A stretch of 54,702 nt of DNA from W0P28-013 sp051878315 (GTDB lineage: Bacteria > Bacteroidota > Bacteroidia > Bacteroidales > Paludibacteraceae): assembly GCA_051878315.1 (NCBI GenBank), contig JBJEJW010000040.1, positions 1 through 54,702 on the forward strand, written 5' to 3'. This document shows, piece after piece, positions 52,682-54,702 of this stretch (positions within the stretch are counted from its first letter, which is position 1; every line of letters begins with the position of its first letter). The notes below the pieces were generated by a model. It did no database searches. It was not told the DNA's origin and saw nothing but the letters and a program-made list of their open reading frames with translations. The position numbers and the translations under genes are program-made.

Positions 52682-53808
52682 TTAGCAAAATAGTCTTTAA
52701 TAAATTGACAAATATTAAGCACCTCCTCCTCTTTGAGATCGTAAAACAGCGGAAGACGAACAAGACAATCGGCATAACGGTCGCACTCCGGAAGAGCACG
52801 CCCATCATGTTTGTTCTTATAGAACTCGCTTTTATGTAGCGAAAGATAATGAAAAACAGCTTGGGCATCATGTTCTTTAATATAGCGAATTAAGCCACTA
52901 CGTTCCTCTAAATTGCGGCAAACAATGTAGAACATGTGCGCATTGTTGGTAGCGTAAATTGGTATATCCGGGCACGCAAACAAGCCCATGTCTGCTAATG
53001 GGCCAAGAGTGTCATAATAAATCTGCCAAAGACATTTGCGGCGCGACTGAATCTCGTCCATGCTCTCCAACTGTGCCCAGAGGAAAGCGGCAACCATTTC
53101 ACTCGGGAGAAAACTACTACCTGTATCTACCCATCCGTACTTATTCACCTCACCACGGAAAAATTCGGCACGGTTGGTACCTTTCTCCCAAATAATTTCG
53201 GCACGACGAATAAAACGCTCGTCGTTAATGCCAAGCAAACCACCCTCGCCGGCGATAATATTCTTCGTTTCGTGGAAAGAGAATGCGGAGAGATGGCCAA
53301 TAGTGCCGAGTGGACGACCTTTGTAGAAACTATCAATGGCTTGGGCGGCATCTTCCACTACAATCAGATTGTGTTTCTCTGCTACGGCCATGATGGCATC
53401 CATGTCGCAAGCAACGCCTGCGTAGTGAACCGGAACAACGACGCGCGTATGCGAAGTAATGAGCGACTCAAGTGTATCTGCATCAAGGTTGGGATTACGT
53501 TGCATCGAATCAGCAAACACAATTTTTGCACCCGCGCGAACGAAAGCGAGCGCTGAACTGACGAAGGTGTAACTCGGGACGATCACCTCATCGCCCGGCT
53601 GGAGATCACAAAGGATGGCCGCCATCTCCAGCGCGTCAGTGCAGGAGGTGGTGAGCAGCGTTTTGCTGAACCCATACTTCTCCTCGAAAAAGTGTTGACA
53701 CTTTTTCGTAAACTCGCCATTGCCGGAAAGTTTGAGGTTATCTGTAACGGCTTGCCGAATATAAGTTAGCTCTTTGCCTGTAAGATGTGGCCGATTGAAA
53801 TCTATCAT
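52678..53808 (-). CDS. wecE: dTDP-4-amino-4,6-dideoxygalactose transaminase
   Basis: PLP enzyme of 376 residues that aminates dTDP-4-keto-6-deoxyglucose. IDFNRPHLTGKELTYIRQAV, LLTTSCTDALEMAAILCDLQPGDEVIVPSYTFVSSALAFV, VPVHYAGVACDMDAIM, VVEDAAQAI, and SFHETKNIIAGEGG with Lys182 follow the WecE/RffA sequence almost throughout. KGTNRAEFFRGEVNKYGWVDTGSSFLPSE is also diagnostic. It overlaps the ATP-grasp gene by four bases. Product is most likely dTDP-Fuc4N. Confidence 0.92.
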   Translation of the reverse strand: MIDFNRPHLTGKELTYIRQAVTDNLKLSGNGEFTKKCQHFFEEKYGFSKTLLTTSCTDALEMAAILCDLQPGDEVIVPSYTFVSSALAFVRAGAKIVFADSMQRNPNLDADTLESLITSHTRVVVPVHYAGVACDMDAIMAVAEKHNLIVVEDAAQAIDSFYKGRPLGTIGHLSAFSFHETKNIIAGEGGLLGINDERFIRRAEIIWEKGTNRAEFFRGEVNKYGWVDTGSSFLPSEMVAAFLWAQLESMDEIQSRRKCLWQIYYDTLGPLADMGLFACPDIPIYATNNAHMFYIVCRNLEERSGLIRYIKEHDAQAVFHYLSLHKSEFYKNKHDGRALPECDRYADCLVRLPLFYDLKEEEVLNICQFIKDYFAK

Positions 53809-54702
53809 ATTATGAATTTTTTATTTGATTGATAAATAAAATAACCACTGCGATCGGCACTGCAAGTGACTGAACGCAATTGCAAATCTGTAAGTTCGGA
53901 AGCAACTATCTCCATATATTGATTCGCATGCTCAAGTATCGGCAGCAGGTGCTTGGTTTCTTCACATAGGAAATAAACGCCAGAGTACTTCGACTTGGTC
54001 AAGTTTATATTCAATACTGCAGATTCATTGAATTCGCCCAACGCTACCTCTATTACGCCACGGACAAAATCATAATCTGTCGAGAGACGAACTAAATCGC
54101 TGCCAATAAAGTCTCCTCCCATACGGGCACCGATCTCCATGATATAGATACGACCATCTGCCGTAATCTTGTATTCTGCATGACTAGCGCCATTCGCCAC
54201 ACCCAGTGCATTCAGCGCTGTCTTGGTCATATTGTATATTATACCAAACATTTCCTTATTGAGAGTTGATGGTTGATGATGCTCCAATTCAACAAAATGC
54301 GGAGCATCAGTAGTTACCTTATCGGTAATTTGCAAAGGATAATGTTGACCTTTATAAGAGATAAACTCCACACTTATCTCCCTACCTTCTACAAATTCCT
54401 CAATCATTGCTTCATGACAGAAACTGCACGAGCAAGCATTCTCCACGGCAGACACAAGTTCTTCTTTATTTTCTACTTTGATGACACCTAAACTACCTGA
54501 GCGGTCAGATGGTTTGACGATAAGAGGAAAAGAAAGTGAGTGTTGAGATAGAAAACTATGAATTGGGTGAAATGTACAAGCATTCACGCATACATACTTT
54601 GGGCAAGGCACGCCCGCATGTATGAAAGCTTCACGCATAAGATATTTGTTGTTGGCACGAATAGCGGCATCGTAGGGATTGCCAACCAAACCCATCTGCT
54701 CT
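53805..54702 (-). CDS. ATP-grasp carboxylate-amine ligase-like protein (cut by window edge)
   Basis: C-terminal 298 residues of an ATP-grasp enzyme. NKYLMREAFIHAGVPCPKYV, PLIVKPSDRSGSLGVIKV, AMIEEFVEGREISVEFISY and EIGARMGGDFIGSDLVRLSTDYDFV are nucleotide- and metal-binding segments. The in-frame codons before the first ATG still encode family-like sequence (EQMGLVGNPYDAAI), so the true start lies beyond the window. Next to wecE, it might join an amino acid or acyl acid to the 4-amino group of the sugar; this is inference. Confidence 0.82.
   Translation of the reverse strand, partial: EQMGLVGNPYDAAIRANNKYLMREAFIHAGVPCPKYVCVNACTFHPIHSFLSQHSLSFPLIVKPSDRSGSLGVIKVENKEELVSAVENACSCSFCHEAMIEEFVEGREISVEFISYKGQHYPLQITDKVTTDAPHFVELEHHQPSTLNKEMFGIIYNMTKTALNALGVANGASHAEYKITADGRIYIMEIGARMGGDFIGSDLVRLSTDYDFVRGVIEVALGEFNESAVLNINLTKSKYSGVYFLCEETKHLLPILEHANQYMEIVASELTDLQLRSVTCSADRSGYFIYQSNKKFII

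Overview
The window looks like a chromosomal segment of a Bacteroidota (Bacteroidales-type) bacterium. The primary sigma factor is the short Bacteroidetes form without region 1.1. Upstream regions repeatedly carry the Bacteroidetes promoter signature (a TTG box about 20 bases before TAnnTTTG), and Shine-Dalgarno sequences are largely absent. The protein content (WbsX-type proteins, DUF3109, FdtA/FdtB, lipocalin-like lipoproteins) fits the same phylum. Species cannot be fixed from the sequence alone.

The left part (1-13.6 kb) is mostly core genome: the end of a calcium-type P-ATPase, tRNA-Leu(CAA), three small secreted or lipoprotein genes, a phosphohexomutase and mannose-6-phosphate isomerase, recQ, the primary sigma gene with a structured leader, then a tight cluster of MATE exporter, nth, prmA and a Wzx-type flippase. 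From 13.6 to 16.9 kb a leftward run holds a GT4 glycosyltransferase, a FemAB/GNAT-like protein, mntP and a DUF3109 protein. A COG2509 flavoprotein follows.

At 18.57-21.12 kb lies a small, apparently self-contained regulatory unit: a stand-alone LytTR DNA-binding protein, an overlapping membrane-anchored protein resembling phosphodiester glycosidases, and a membrane-anchored WG-repeat protein. The lytTR gene and the WG-repeat gene are both preceded by 9-base direct repeats with a 12-base spacer. In both cases the repeats sit 16 bases before the TTG box, and TTG sits 20 bases before TAnnTTTG. The identical geometry suggests a mini-regulon and is the best candidate here for an undescribed system. 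A 0.8-kb stretch of repeats, relic sequence and one tiny ORF separates it from mutS.

From 24.5 kb to the right edge almost everything is read leftwards and forms a large surface polysaccharide locus. It contains an unusual phosphoglycosyl transferase, deacetylases, about ten glycosyltransferases, a WbsX-GT4 fusion, GT-C-like membrane proteins, and a GtrA/GtrB-type module. It also has dTDP-3-amino-3,6-dideoxyhexose genes (fdtA, fdtB and an acyltransferase) with embedded CitE-like and MaoC-like enzymes, and at the right edge a WecE-type dTDP-4-amino-4,6-dideoxyhexose transaminase beside an ATP-grasp ligase. The locus shows much decay and rearrangement: a frame-split GT61 gene at a C6/G6 tract, a chimeric relic of a GNAT gene joined to an fdtA tail, a broken small HTH gene, a truncated membrane-protein start, and a GTTGTC-rich repeat that flanks a four-helix-bundle gene and has also entered a glycosyltransferase reading frame.

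Together, the mutase and isomerase can supply hexose phosphates. Nucleotide-sugar enzymes make amino-deoxy sugars; rmlA/rmlB-type genes are not in this window. The phosphoglycosyl transferase would start the lipid-linked unit, glycosyltransferases extend it, and flippase and polymerase-like membrane proteins export or join it.
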